A stretch of 64,000 bases of DNA from Streptomyces sp. V3I7 (GTDB taxonomy: Bacteria > Actinomycetota > Actinomycetes > Streptomycetales > Streptomycetaceae): positions 5,790,001 to 5,854,000 of the forward strand of contig NZ_JAUSZK010000001.1 in NCBI RefSeq assembly GCF_030817495.1. Reading direction: 5' to 3'. A program made the translations under genes and the position numbers. A model generated the notes under the pieces. It was not told the DNA's origin. It did no database searches and was given only the letters and a program-made list of their open reading frames with translations. Of the stretch, positions 33,172 to 41,970 are shown piece by piece. Numbering within the stretch: position 1 is the first letter of the stretch; each line of letters begins with the position of its first letter.

Positions 33172-34797
33172 GTGGGCGGGCTGCGGGAGCTGGCGGCGCC
33201 GTTCGTGGTGCCCGGCCCTTCCGGTGTTGCGGTCCGTGACCGGCTCAAGCACCTGAGCGCGGGGGACGAGGAGGTGCTGCGGCTGGTCGGTGACCATCTC
33301 GGTGGGCTTGCCTCCCGCGATCTGAAGGCCCGGTGTGCGGCCGGGCCGGACCACGACAGCGATGCGTGGGCGGAGCGCAAGCGTGTGCTTACCGGGGAGT
33401 CGTCGTCGCGGTGGGCGGGTTCGATCACGAAGGCCACGCACGATCAGTGGGCTCTGGCCCGGCGTGCCCAGCTCGCGCACATGCAGGGGCTGGAGGCGGG
33501 GGTGCGCACGATCGAGCACCGGCTGTCCCTGCCGCTCGGACAGAAGGGCGGCAAGCGGACGCCGGGCGGCTACCGTTCCCGGCGGGAGTGGTTCGCCAAG
33601 TCCCGCCGCCTGCACGCCCTCCAGGACCGGCTGCGGGCGGCGCGCGCCGACTGGCGGGCCGGTGTCGTGCACGTGGTGCGCGGCGGGAAACGGCTGCTGC
33701 ACACCCGCCACCACCTCGATGCGGCAGACCTCACGGAGCCGCGGTGGCGAGAGCGGTGGGAGGCCGCGCGCCGGTTCCTGGCCGCGGACGGCGAGTCGGG
33801 GAAGCGGTACGGCAACGAGACCATCCGCGTCACCCCGGACGGTGAGGTGAGCCTGAAACTCCCCGCACCGCTCGCCCACCTGGCGAACGCCCCGCACGGC
33901 CGGTACGTGCTGGCCGCGCGGGTGGCGTTCGCGCACCGGGGCGAGCAGTGGCGCGACCGCGTGAGCGCGAACCGGGCCGTGGCCTACCGCATCCACGAGG
34001 ACGTCGACCGCTCCCGCTGGTACCTCACCGCCTCCTGGACGATCCCGCCCGTTCAGACGGTTCCCCTCGGGGCCGCCCGTGCCAGGGGGCTGATCGGCGT
34101 GGACACCAACGCCGATCACCTCGCCGCCTGGCGCCTGGACACCCACGGCAACCCGGTCGGCCGGCCGCTCCGGTTCGACTATGACCTGACGGGCACCGCC
34201 GCCCACCGCGACGCCCAGGTCCGCCACGCCCTGATCCGGCTGCTGCACTGGGCCAAACGCCACCATCTCGCGATCGCGGTCGAGGACCTGGACTTCACCG
34301 CGGACAAGACCCGCGAGAAGCACGGCAGGCGCAAGAAGTTCCGCCACCTCATCTCCGGCCTGCCCGTGGCAAGGCTGCGCGCCCGGCTCGTCAGCATGGC
34401 GGCCGAACTCGGCATCCCCCTGATCGCCGTCGACCCCGCCTACACCTCCCGGTGGGGCGCCCAGCACTGGCAGAAACCCCTCACCGGCAAGAACAGGAAA
34501 CCCAGCCGTCACGATGCCGCGAGCATCGCGATCGGCAGGCGCGCCCTGGGGCACCCGATCCGGCGACGGACGGCACCGCCCCGTACCCACCAGAGCGATG
34601 GGTACGGGCATCGGACCGTCCAGGCCGGTCCGGGCACCCCGGGGCGTGAGGGACCCCGCCCCCGCATTCCCGGACCACGCACACGATGCGTGCAGCCGGA
34701 CGCGGCGAGAACGCGGGCGACCAGGACACCCAAAACCGTTCGGGATATCCGCAGTGACCAGGCATGGGTCCAAGACCCACTCCTGCTCACTGAATAG
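33172..34797 (+). CDS. TnpB-related RNA-guided nuclease-like protein
   Basis: 541 aa of the IS200/IS605 accessory TnpB-related family in Streptomyces. The RuvC-like core keeps the catalytic acids: Asp in IGVDTNADHLAAW, Glu in IAVEDLDFTADK and Asp in SRHDAASIAIGRR. The zinc-ribbon cysteines that TnpB normally has between the last two acids are missing: DPAYTSRWGAQHWQ runs almost directly into the final Asp. WYLTASW and an Arg/Lys-rich middle fit RNA binding. The start is uncertain (GTG 33172, TTG 33166 or TTG 33106). The C-terminal tail past residue 465 is Arg/Pro-rich and may overlap a guide-RNA scaffold. No TnpA is present. Confidence 0.8.
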   Translation: MGGLRELAAPFVVPGPSGVAVRDRLKHLSAGDEEVLRLVGDHLGGLASRDLKARCAAGPDHDSDAWAERKRVLTGESSSRWAGSITKATHDQWALARRAQLAHMQGLEAGVRTIEHRLSLPLGQKGGKRTPGGYRSRREWFAKSRRLHALQDRLRAARADWRAGVVHVVRGGKRLLHTRHHLDAADLTEPRWRERWEAARRFLAADGESGKRYGNETIRVTPDGEVSLKLPAPLAHLANAPHGRYVLAARVAFAHRGEQWRDRVSANRAVAYRIHEDVDRSRWYLTASWTIPPVQTVPLGAARARGLIGVDTNADHLAAWRLDTHGNPVGRPLRFDYDLTGTAAHRDAQVRHALIRLLHWAKRHHLAIAVEDLDFTADKTREKHGRRKKFRHLISGLPVARLRARLVSMAAELGIPLIAVDPAYTSRWGAQHWQKPLTGKNRKPSRHDAASIAIGRRALGHPIRRRTAPPRTHQSDGYGHRTVQAGPGTPGREGPRPRIPGPRTRCVQPDAARTRATRTPKTVRDIRSDQAWVQDPLLLTE

Positions 34798-34817
34798 GAA
34801 CGGTACCCCGGGCGTCA

Positions 34818-34844
34818 GGGGCCGGGGCGAGCCGCCCCGGCCCC
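34818..34844. terminator. 12-bp GC hairpin terminator
   Basis: GGGGCCGGGGCG pairs with CGCCCCGGCCCC around a three-base loop, seven bases past the M1 peptidase stop and 20 bases past the TnpB-related stop. It likely serves both directions. Confidence 0.75.
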
Positions 34845-34850
34845 GCGGGA

Positions 34851-36344
34851 TCAGCCCCCGTGCACGTCGTTCGTGGCCTCGATCCTCTTCCACGACTTCG
34901 GCTGCGCTGGAGCGTCAGCCTGCCGTGCGATCGTGGCGCCCCGGGCCGCGGGCGCGGCCGGCTTCGCCGGCTGGAACAGCCAGGTGTCGAACAGGGTCGA
35001 CAGGGACTTCCCCGAGACCTGCTCGGCGTACTTCCGGAAGTCCGCCACCGACGCGTTGCCGTAGGCGTGGTCCTGCGGCCAGCCCTTGAGGACGGCGAAG
35101 AACGCGTCGTCGCCGATCTCGTCGCGCAGGGCCTGGATCGCCAGGGCACCGCGGTCGTACACGGCGGCGTCGAACTGGTTCTCCGGGCCGGGGTCACCGG
35201 GCGCGACCTTCCAGAAGGGGTCGTCGGCGGGGTGGGAGGCGTAGACGTAGTCCGCGAGTTCTTGCGTCGTGCCCTCGCCCTCGTGCTCGGACCACAGCCA
35301 CTGCGCGTACCGTGCGAAGCCCTCGTTGATCCAGATGTCCTTCCAGCCCTTCAGGGACACGGAGTCGCCGTACCACTGGTGGGCGAGCTCGTGCACGACG
35401 ACCGACGTGTTGGAGCCGTTCGCGAACTGCTTCGGGCTGTAGAACACCCGGGTCTGTGTCTCCAGCGCGTATCCGGTGGTGGTGTTGGGGACGTAACCAC
35501 CGGCCGAGCCGAAGGGATACGGCCCGAAGTAGCGCGTCAGCCAGTCGACCAGCTCCCCGGTCCGCTCCACGCTCGCCCGCGCAGCCCCGTCGTTGTCGCC
35601 GAGGTCCTTGCTGTAGGCGTTGACGACCGGGATGCCGCCGTCGGACGTGCCGGTCGTGATGTCGAACTTCCCGAGCGCGAGCGTGGCCAGATATGTCGCC
35701 TGCGGCTTGTTCTGCCGCCAGTTGTAGCGGGTCCAGCCGAGCCGGGACGTGGTCGACTGGAGCGTGCCGTTGGAGATCGCCTGGGTGCCGTCCGGCACGG
35801 CCACCGACACGTCGTACGTGGCCTTGTCGAGCGGGTGGTCGTTACTGGGGAACCACCACCAGGCCGCCTCGGGCTCGTCCGCCGCGACGGCTCCGTCCGG
35901 CGTGCGGTGCCAGGTCGAGAATCCGTACGCCTTCTTCGTCGACGGCACCCCGCTGTAGCGGACCACGACCGTGATCGGGGTGCCCTTCGCCAGCGGCGTC
36001 TTCGGCGTGATCTGCAGTTCGTGCTCGCCGGAGGTGGCGAACGCGGCCTTGGCGCCGTTGACCCGCACCTCGCTCACGTCCAGCAGGAAGTCCAGGTCGA
36101 AGCGGGACAGGTCCTGCGTGGTGCGCGCCTGGATCGTCGCCGTGCCCGCCAGCTCGTCCGTCGCTGGCCGGTACTGCAGCCGCAGGTCGTAGTGGGAGAC
36201 GTCGTAACCGCCGTTGCCGTAGTACGGGTAGTAGGGGTCGCCGATACCCGGTGCGCCGGGGGTGTGGCTCGCGGCCGACGCCGGGATCGCCAGCAGGAGG
36301 GTGGCCGCGGCCAGCGCGCCCGGCGCGATGATTCTGCGGTGCAC
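34851..36344 (-). CDS. Secreted M1-family metallopeptidase
   Basis: 497 aa zinc aminopeptidase-like enzyme. Signal peptide about 1-25 (ALAAATLLLAIPASAAS). The zinc site HELAHQWYGD is followed 18 residues on by NEGFARY. The N-terminal beta-domain (about 30-210) has DVSHYDLRLQYRP, typical of M1. The GAMEN-like exopeptidase loop is replaced by TTGYALETQTR, as in the shorter secreted members. GTG 36344 has GGAG five bases upstream. TAGGGT at 36382-36387 on this strand is a likely -10. Divergent from another secreted peptidase, so the two may be expressed together to feed on extracellular protein. Confidence 0.92.
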   Translation of the reverse strand: MHRRIIAPGALAAATLLLAIPASAASHTPGAPGIGDPYYPYYGNGGYDVSHYDLRLQYRPATDELAGTATIQARTTQDLSRFDLDFLLDVSEVRVNGAKAAFATSGEHELQITPKTPLAKGTPITVVVRYSGVPSTKKAYGFSTWHRTPDGAVAADEPEAAWWWFPSNDHPLDKATYDVSVAVPDGTQAISNGTLQSTTSRLGWTRYNWRQNKPQATYLATLALGKFDITTGTSDGGIPVVNAYSKDLGDNDGAARASVERTGELVDWLTRYFGPYPFGSAGGYVPNTTTGYALETQTRVFYSPKQFANGSNTSVVVHELAHQWYGDSVSLKGWKDIWINEGFARYAQWLWSEHEGEGTTQELADYVYASHPADDPFWKVAPGDPGPENQFDAAVYDRGALAIQALRDEIGDDAFFAVLKGWPQDHAYGNASVADFRKYAEQVSGKSLSTLFDTWLFQPAKPAAPAARGATIARQADAPAQPKSWKRIEATNDVHGG

Positions 36345-36554
36345 GAGAACTCCAAGTCGTAGGGGCACGAGGTCAGTTCGGACCCTATTCAGTCCCGGCG
36401 CCCCCTGACCTGTCCACGGCACCCGCTGTCACACGATCGCCATTCGGCCGACATGAACCCATCCGGCCCACGGGCCCCTCCCGGTGGGGTCGCGATCCGC
36501 GACACCCTCAGATGCCCTCTTCTGCACGGAAGTTGACAGGAGTACCTTCCGCGC

Positions 36555-38522
36555 ATGCCGATTCGTACGCGCAGCACGTTCTGGAGAACGCTCGCGATCG
36601 CCGCCGTCGCCGCCCTCGTTGCGGCCTTCCTCGTCCCGGCCGCCGCCCAGGCCGCCCCGCCCCAGGGCCGGAGCGGCCAGGAGAGCAAACCGGTCTTCTC
36701 GTACGCGCACGCGATCCGCGAGGCGGTCTGGGTGGACACCGGTCTCGACGGGGACGGCGACGGGCGGACCGACCGGGTCGCCGCGGACATCGTCCGGCCC
36801 AGCGAACCCGCCCAGCAGGGCCGCAAGGTCCCCGTCATCATGGACGCCAGCCCGTACTACTCCTGCTGCGGCCGGGGCAACGAGTCGCAGCTGAAGACGT
36901 ACGACGCGGACGGGAACGTCGTCCAGATGCCGCTGTTCTACGACAACTTCTTCGTTCCCCGCGGCTACGCGTTCGTCGGCGTCGACCTCGCCGGCACCAA
37001 CCGCTCCAACGGGTGCGTCGACATCGGCGGCCGCTCCGACATCGCCTCCGCGAAGGCCGTCGTCGACTGGCTGAACGGCCGCGCCCGCGCCTACACCAGC
37101 CGCACCGGCACCACCACGGTCAAGGCGGGCTGGACCAACGGCAGTACCGGCATGATCGGCAAGAGCTGGGACGGCACCATCGCCAACGGCGTCGCCGCGA
37201 CCGGCGTCAAGGGCCTGAAGACCATCGTCCCGATCAGCGCGATCTCCTCCTGGTACGACTACTACTTCGCCAAGGGCGCCCCACTGTACGACTCGGGCCC
37301 CGACTGGCTGTCCGACTACGTGGAGAGCGACGGCGCCCGCGCGCACTGCGCCGCGATGCAGCGGAAGCTGGTGGACGGCGCCCCGCGCACCGGTGACTGG
37401 ACCGACCTGTGGACCGAGCGCGACTACGTGAAGGACGCGGACAAGGTCCGTGCCAGCGTGTTCCTCGTGCACGGCATGCAGGACCTCAACGTCCGCACCA
37501 AGCACTTCGGCCAGTGGTGGGACGCCCTCGCCGCGCACGGCGTCGAGCGCAAGATCTGGCTCTCCCAGACGGGCCACGTCGACCCCTTCGACTACCGCCG
37601 CGCCGCGTGGGTCGACACCCTGCACCGCTGGTTCGACCACGAACTCCTCGGCTACGACAACGGCATCGACCGCGAGCCGATGGCCGACATCGAGCGGCAC
37701 CCCGACCAGTGGGACACCTCGGCGCTCTGGCCCCCGCGCGGCACCCGGACCACCACGCTCCACCCGGCCCCGGGCACCCAGCCGGGCGTGGGCACCCTCG
37801 GCCTGCGCAAAGGCGACGGCACCGAGACGTTCACCGACGACCCGAGCCGCAGCGAGACCGACTGGGCCGCGCACCTCGGCACGTCCACCCCGGAGAAGGC
37901 CGGCTTCGTCACCGGTCCCCTCACCCACGACCTGCGGCTGTCCGGCTCCTCCCGGGTCACCGTCACCGCGACGCCGACCACCTCCACGGCCCATCTGACC
38001 GCCGTCATCGTCGACGTCGGCCCCGACACCATCCGCGACTACGCCGACGCCGCCGAGGGCATCACCACCCTCACCGACCGCACCTGCTGGGGCGAGAGCA
38101 CTCCGGGCGACAGCGCCTGCTTCAAGGCGACGAAGGCGAGGACGACGGCGGTCGACGCCACCGTCTTCAGCCGCGGCTGGGCCGACCTCGGCAACCACGC
38201 CTCCGACCTCAAGGGCGTCCCGCTCACCCCGGGCAAGCCCTACACCATCACCCTGGACCTCGCGGCCACGGACCACATCGTCCCCAAGGGCCACCGCCTG
38301 GCGCTGATCATCGCGGGCACGGACAAGGACCTGATCGATCCGCCGTCCAGCACACCGACGCTCACCCTGGACCTGTCCCGCACGAGCGCCGCGCTCCCGA
38401 TGACGGGCGGCGCACCCGCCTTCACCCGCGCCACGACGGACACCGGCCGCACCGCCCCCAGGACGACGCCCCTGAACACCATCGACGCCCCGCACACCGC
38501 CCACCGCGTGCCGACGACCTGA
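36555..38522 (+). CDS. Secreted Xaa-Pro dipeptidyl-peptidase (S15 family)
   Basis: 655 aa serine peptidase that removes X-Pro dipeptides. Signal peptide about 1-34. The alpha/beta-hydrolase core has the nucleophile in GKSWDGTIANG, the Asp near FLVHGMQDLNV and the His in SQTGHVDPFDYRR. The C-terminal beta-sandwich (about 440-620) is the PepX C domain. AGGAG lies 12 bases before ATG, slightly far. It faces away from the M1 peptidase gene across a 210-base gap. Confidence 0.92.
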   Translation: MPIRTRSTFWRTLAIAAVAALVAAFLVPAAAQAAPPQGRSGQESKPVFSYAHAIREAVWVDTGLDGDGDGRTDRVAADIVRPSEPAQQGRKVPVIMDASPYYSCCGRGNESQLKTYDADGNVVQMPLFYDNFFVPRGYAFVGVDLAGTNRSNGCVDIGGRSDIASAKAVVDWLNGRARAYTSRTGTTTVKAGWTNGSTGMIGKSWDGTIANGVAATGVKGLKTIVPISAISSWYDYYFAKGAPLYDSGPDWLSDYVESDGARAHCAAMQRKLVDGAPRTGDWTDLWTERDYVKDADKVRASVFLVHGMQDLNVRTKHFGQWWDALAAHGVERKIWLSQTGHVDPFDYRRAAWVDTLHRWFDHELLGYDNGIDREPMADIERHPDQWDTSALWPPRGTRTTTLHPAPGTQPGVGTLGLRKGDGTETFTDDPSRSETDWAAHLGTSTPEKAGFVTGPLTHDLRLSGSSRVTVTATPTTSTAHLTAVIVDVGPDTIRDYADAAEGITTLTDRTCWGESTPGDSACFKATKARTTAVDATVFSRGWADLGNHASDLKGVPLTPGKPYTITLDLAATDHIVPKGHRLALIIAGTDKDLIDPPSSTPTLTLDLSRTSAALPMTGGAPAFTRATTDTGRTAPRTTPLNTIDAPHTAHRVPTT

Positions 38523-38532
38523 CCGTCCCGCT

Positions 38533-38812
38533 TCAGGCGGCCGGGTACGCGAGCCCGGCCGCCGCGCGGGCGCAGCCCCAGGCCGTGGTGACTCCGGCGC
38601 CGCCGTGGCCGTAGTTGTGGATCAGTACCCGGCCGCCGGGCAGCGGCCGGCGCTCCAGACGTACCGTGTGCCGGGCCGGGCGCAGGCCCACTCGGTGGTC
38701 CAGTAACCGTGCCCCGGCGATCTCCGGCCGCACGGCCGCGCACCGCGTGATGATCCCGGCGGCGATCTCGGGATCGGGCTCCGGCGACCACGGCTGGTGC
38801 CCGACGCCGCGG
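38533..38812 (-). pseudogene. D-amino-acid oxidase remnant (C-terminal third)
   Basis: About 92 codons read leftward from 38812 to the TGA at 38533. They encode HQPWSPEPDPEI, VGLRPARHTVRLE and VLIHNYGHGGAGVTTAWGCA, the last matching the DAO family signature for FAD binding. The N-terminal two thirds, including the Rossmann fold, are absent. At about 38812 the homology stops and DNA of another gene on the opposite strand begins. The enzyme is certainly non-functional if the assembly is right. Confidence 0.75.
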
Positions 38813-39071
38813 TGCGGCCGGGCAGCGCCGGCTCACCCGGCTCACCGCCGCCGACGGCGAGGCGGCCATCGAGATCACCTCTCCGTGCCGGGTGCGCGTC
38901 ACGGCGTACCGACTCGACCGGTTCTCCCGCACCCGCGCCCAGGAGGTCTTCGACGGCGTACTGGAACCGGGCCACCACCGCGTCCCCCTCGACGCCCGGG
39001 CCGTCAAGGGCAAGGCGTACGTCGTGGCCCGCGCCCCGGGGAGCGTGCTGGTCGCGGCGGTGGCCCGCTGA
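38813..39071 (+). pseudogene. C-terminal remnant of an unrecognised gene
   Basis: An open frame ending at TGA 39069-39071 encodes about 85 residues with codon use like a real gene (LTAADGEAAIEITSPC, ending in VARAPGSVLVAAVAR). It has no start codon or ribosome binding site, and two in-frame stops lie at 38748-38753. The sequence looks like a terminal beta-sandwich. It abuts the truncated DAO remnant, suggesting a deletion removed the 5' parts of two divergent genes. Confidence 0.5.
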
Positions 39072-39091
39072 GCGGACCGGCTCGCAGCGCT

Positions 39092-39097
39092 TAGGAT
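39092..39097 (+). promoter_or_regulatory. -10 element of the second ABC-F gene
   Basis: TAGGAT ten bases before ATG 39108, no ribosome binding site: probably leaderless or nearly so. Confidence 0.5.
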
Positions 39098-39107
39098 CGG
39101 TGGCCTG

Positions 39108-40748
39108 ATGACTGCCACCCTCGTCGCCAAGAACCTCGCCGCCGGCCACGGCGACCGCTCGCTCTTCTCCGGGCTCGACCTCGTCGTCGCCCCCGGGGAC
39201 GTGATCGGGCTGGTCGGCGCCAACGGCGCGGGCAAGTCCACGCTGCTCAGGCTGCTCGCCGGACTCACCGCACCCGAGCAGGGCGAGCTGCGCCTGTCCC
39301 CGCCCACCGCCACCGTCGGCCACCTCCCGCAGGAGCCGGAGCGGCGCCCCGGCGAGAGCGTGCGGGAGTTCCTCGCCCGCCGCACCGGCGTCGCCGAGGC
39401 GCAGCGGGTGATGGACGAGGCCACCCAGGCCCTGGTCGACGGGGCACCCGGCGCCGACGACGCGTACGCGACGAGCCTGGAGCGCTGGCTGGACCTCGGC
39501 GGCGCCGATCTGGACGAGCGTGCCGAGGAGGTGGCGGACTCCCTCGGCCTGGCCGTGGACCTGGACCAGCCGATGACCTCCCTGTCCGGCGGCCAGGCCG
39601 CCCGCGCCGGCCTCGCCTCCCTCCTGCTCTCCCGCTACGACGTCTTCCTGCTCGACGAGCCCACCAACGACCTCGACCTGGACGGCCTGGAGCGCCTCGA
39701 ACGCTTCGTCACCGGCCTGCGCGCGGGCACCGTCGTCGTCAGCCACGACCGCGAGTTCCTCACCCGCACGGTCACCAAGGTCCTCGAACTCGACCTCGTC
39801 CAAGGGCAGATCAACCTCTACGGCGGCGGCTACGAGGCCTACCTGGAGGAGCGCGAGGTGGCCCGCCGGCACGCACGGGACGACTTCGAGGAGTACGCCG
39901 ACAAGAAGGCCGCCCTCCAGGACCGTGCCCAGACGCAGCGCTCCTGGATGGACAAGGGCGTGAAGAACGCCCGGCGCAAGGCGGGCAACGACAACGACAA
40001 GATCGGCCGCAAGTTCCGCAGCGAGGCCAGCGAGAAGCAGGCCGCCAAGGCCCGCCAGACCCAGCGCATGATCGAGCGCCTGGACGTCGTCGAGGAGCCG
40101 CGCAAGGAGTGGGAGCTGCGCATGGAGATCGCGTCGGCGCCGCGCTCCGGCGCGGTCGTCGCGACCCTGCGGGACGCCGAGGTGCGGCGCGGCGACTTCA
40201 CCTTCGGCCCCGTCTCCCTCCAGATCGACTGGGCCGACCGGGTCGCGGTGACCGGCGCCAACGGCGCGGGCAAGTCGACCCTGCTCGGCGCGCTGCTCGG
40301 CCGCCTCCCGCTGGACGCGGGGCACGCCGCGCTCGGCTCGGGCGTCCTCGTCGGCGAGGTCGACCAGGCCCGCAAGCTGTTCCACGGCACGGAGGCGCTG
40401 CTGGACGCCTTCTGCGCCGCCGTCCCCGAGACCGAGCCGGTCGAGGTACGTACCCTGCTCGCCAAGTTCGGACTCAAGCAGGCCCACGTCCTGCGCCCCG
40501 CGGCGACCCTCTCCCCGGGCGAACGCACCCGCGCCGCCCTCGCACTGCTCCAGGGCCGCGGCGTCAACCTGCTCGTCCTCGACGAGCCCACGAACCACCT
40601 CGACCTGCCCGCCATCGAACAGCTGGAGTCGGCCCTGGACGCGTACGAGGGCACGCTGCTCCTCGTCACCCACGACCGCCGGATGCTGGACGCGGTCCAC
40701 GTCACGCGCCGCCTGGAGGTCGCGGACGGCAAGCTCACCGAGCGCTGA
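39108..40748 (+). CDS. ABC-F family ATPase (Uup/EttA-like)
   Basis: 546 aa, twin cassettes without membrane segments. Walker A motifs are VGANGAGKST and TGANGAGKST; signatures are SLSGGQAARAG and TLSPGERTRAA; LLDEPTNDLDLDG and LDEPTNHLDLPA are Walker B regions. The linker (about 240-340) includes DFEEYADKKAALQDRAQ and a basic helical stretch. ABC-F proteins bind the ribosomal E site and adjust translation. This one resembles general actinobacterial members rather than clear resistance types, but that is a weak judgement. Confidence 0.92.
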   Translation: MTATLVAKNLAAGHGDRSLFSGLDLVVAPGDVIGLVGANGAGKSTLLRLLAGLTAPEQGELRLSPPTATVGHLPQEPERRPGESVREFLARRTGVAEAQRVMDEATQALVDGAPGADDAYATSLERWLDLGGADLDERAEEVADSLGLAVDLDQPMTSLSGGQAARAGLASLLLSRYDVFLLDEPTNDLDLDGLERLERFVTGLRAGTVVVSHDREFLTRTVTKVLELDLVQGQINLYGGGYEAYLEEREVARRHARDDFEEYADKKAALQDRAQTQRSWMDKGVKNARRKAGNDNDKIGRKFRSEASEKQAAKARQTQRMIERLDVVEEPRKEWELRMEIASAPRSGAVVATLRDAEVRRGDFTFGPVSLQIDWADRVAVTGANGAGKSTLLGALLGRLPLDAGHAALGSGVLVGEVDQARKLFHGTEALLDAFCAAVPETEPVEVRTLLAKFGLKQAHVLRPAATLSPGERTRAALALLQGRGVNLLVLDEPTNHLDLPAIEQLESALDAYEGTLLLVTHDRRMLDAVHVTRRLEVADGKLTER

Positions 40749-40783
40749 GGGCCCGGGCCCGGCGTCTCACAGGGTTCGGCGGC

Positions 40784-41221
40784 TCACAGCCAGTCGTCGG
40801 GCCCCGGATCGTGGCCGCCCGCGGCGAGCGCGAGCCGGTCGACGTAGTGGTCCCAGCCCTCCTGGTGCGCGTCCCGCGCCTCCGGGGTGTCGAGGTCCCG
40901 GTGGACCAGACGGAGGAAGGTGCCCTGGACGACCGGCTCCAGGGTGATCTCGACGGTGGTCGAGCCGGACGCGACGGCCGGGCCGCCCTCGGCCCAGCCC
41001 CAGGTGAAGACCAGCCGGGTGATCGGCTCGATCTCGACGAAGGTGCCCTCCGCGACGTTCTCCCCGGTGATCCGGGTGCGGAAGGCGCCGCCGGGCTCGA
41101 AGTCGAACTCGCCCTCCGTGCCCATCCAGGACAGCCACTTGTCCCGGTCGGTGAAGAAGGCGAACACCGTCTCGGGGCGGGCGGCGATCAGCCGCTCCAC
41201 GATGACCGTGTCCGTAGTCAA
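40784..41221 (-). CDS. SRPBCC / AHSA1-domain protein
   Basis: 145 aa, Bet v1-like fold. VERLIAARPETVFAFFTD, LSWMGTEGEFDFEPGGAFR and LVFTWGW are typical of the activator-of-Hsp90 homology 1 group in bacteria, which bind hydrophobic ligands; the ligand is unknown. Start is TTG at 41221; a GTG at 41200 is possible. Separated by 102 bases from the next minus-strand gene. Confidence 0.85.
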   Translation of the reverse strand: MTTDTVIVERLIAARPETVFAFFTDRDKWLSWMGTEGEFDFEPGGAFRTRITGENVAEGTFVEIEPITRLVFTWGWAEGGPAVASGSTTVEITLEPVVQGTFLRLVHRDLDTPEARDAHQEGWDHYVDRLALAAGGHDPGPDDWL

Positions 41222-41323
41222 TGGTCCGTCCCTTCGGCAGGGGTGTCGCGCCGTCCTGGCGCAGCGTAACCATTCCGGGGTTCCCGGGCATGTCGGGCGC
41301 GCGCCGGACGGTTCGGCGCCGGC

Positions 41324-41887
41324 TCACCACAGCCGTGAGGCCAGCCCCGGGTAGTGGACCACGCAGCCGTCCGCGTCCAGGACCAGGTCGCTGCGGAAGT
41401 CGCCCGAGGCGTAGCGCACGACTCCGCTCCCGCCGGGGCGGCGGAGGTGGGTGTAGGTCTGCCGCGACGGCCCTACGGCGAGATCCGGCACGGACACCCA
41501 CGCCATCAGGAACGCGCGCTCGCCGGGCTCCCGATGGAGCGCGTGCCGGAGCACGGGCATCGTGTTGGTGAGCGGGCTCAGTCCCAGGTCACAGTCGAGC
41601 GCGCCGTCGACCTCGGGCAGGGGCTCCCCGTCCCCGGTCCACCGGCCCTCCCCGTCGTGCCGCAGGTCCAGCGACCGGGTCCCCTCCGCGGACTCGGCCG
41701 TGACGCGCAGCTCCCGGGTGACGTAACCGTCGGAGGTGACGAGGGCGTACGTGATCCAGTACGGCTCCGGACGCGTCCCGACCGCCCGCCCGTGCGCGCG
41801 CAGCGCCGTCCCGTCGAACTCGACCCAGGAGGTCTCGTACCCCCGGCTCGCCGGCACGTCCCAGGTGATGACTCGTGAAGCCGTCAT
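41324..41887 (-). CDS. Putative glycolipid-binding family protein (DUF1089-like)
   Basis: 187 aa. The pattern RGYETSWVEFDG, YWITYALVTSDGYVTREL, LSPLTNTMPVLRHAL and VRYASGDFRSDLVLDADG matches the putative glycolipid-binding family from memory. No signal peptide or membrane segment. The function in bacteria is not established. The TACGGT -10 lies six bases before the start, indicating leaderless translation. Confidence 0.75.
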   Translation of the reverse strand: MTASRVITWDVPASRGYETSWVEFDGTALRAHGRAVGTRPEPYWITYALVTSDGYVTRELRVTAESAEGTRSLDLRHDGEGRWTGDGEPLPEVDGALDCDLGLSPLTNTMPVLRHALHREPGERAFLMAWVSVPDLAVGPSRQTYTHLRRPGGSGVVRYASGDFRSDLVLDADGCVVHYPGLASRLW

Positions 41888-41893
41888 GTCCTC

Positions 41894-41899
41894 ACCGTA
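41894..41899 (-). promoter_or_regulatory. -10 element, likely leaderless start
   Basis: TACGGT on the minus strand, six bases upstream of the start at 41887. Confidence 0.5.
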
Positions 41900-41919
41900 C
41901 GGCCGGGGCCGGCCCGGCT

Positions 41920-41952
41920 CCTGCCCACCGCTCGCTGCGAGCGGTGGGCAGG
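41920..41952. terminator. Terminator after tex
   Basis: A near-perfect 16-bp inverted repeat, CCTGCCCACCGCTCGC and its complement around one base, folds with a small loop, 18 bases beyond the tex stop. Confidence 0.8.
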
Positions 41953-41970
41953 GAACCGGGGCCGGGTACC

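Larger units (their letters stand above)
32985..34805 (+). mobile_element. TnpB-only insertion element (IS605/IS1341-like)
   Basis: The element consists of a TnpB-related gene without TnpA, flanked by GT-rich DNA on the left (from about 33000) and the segment CTGAATAGGAACGGTACC on the right. Ends are approximate: IS605-type elements have no inverted repeats or target duplications to mark them. Base composition of the left part (G/T-rich plus strand) differs from neighbouring genes, consistent with transfer. Confidence 0.6.
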
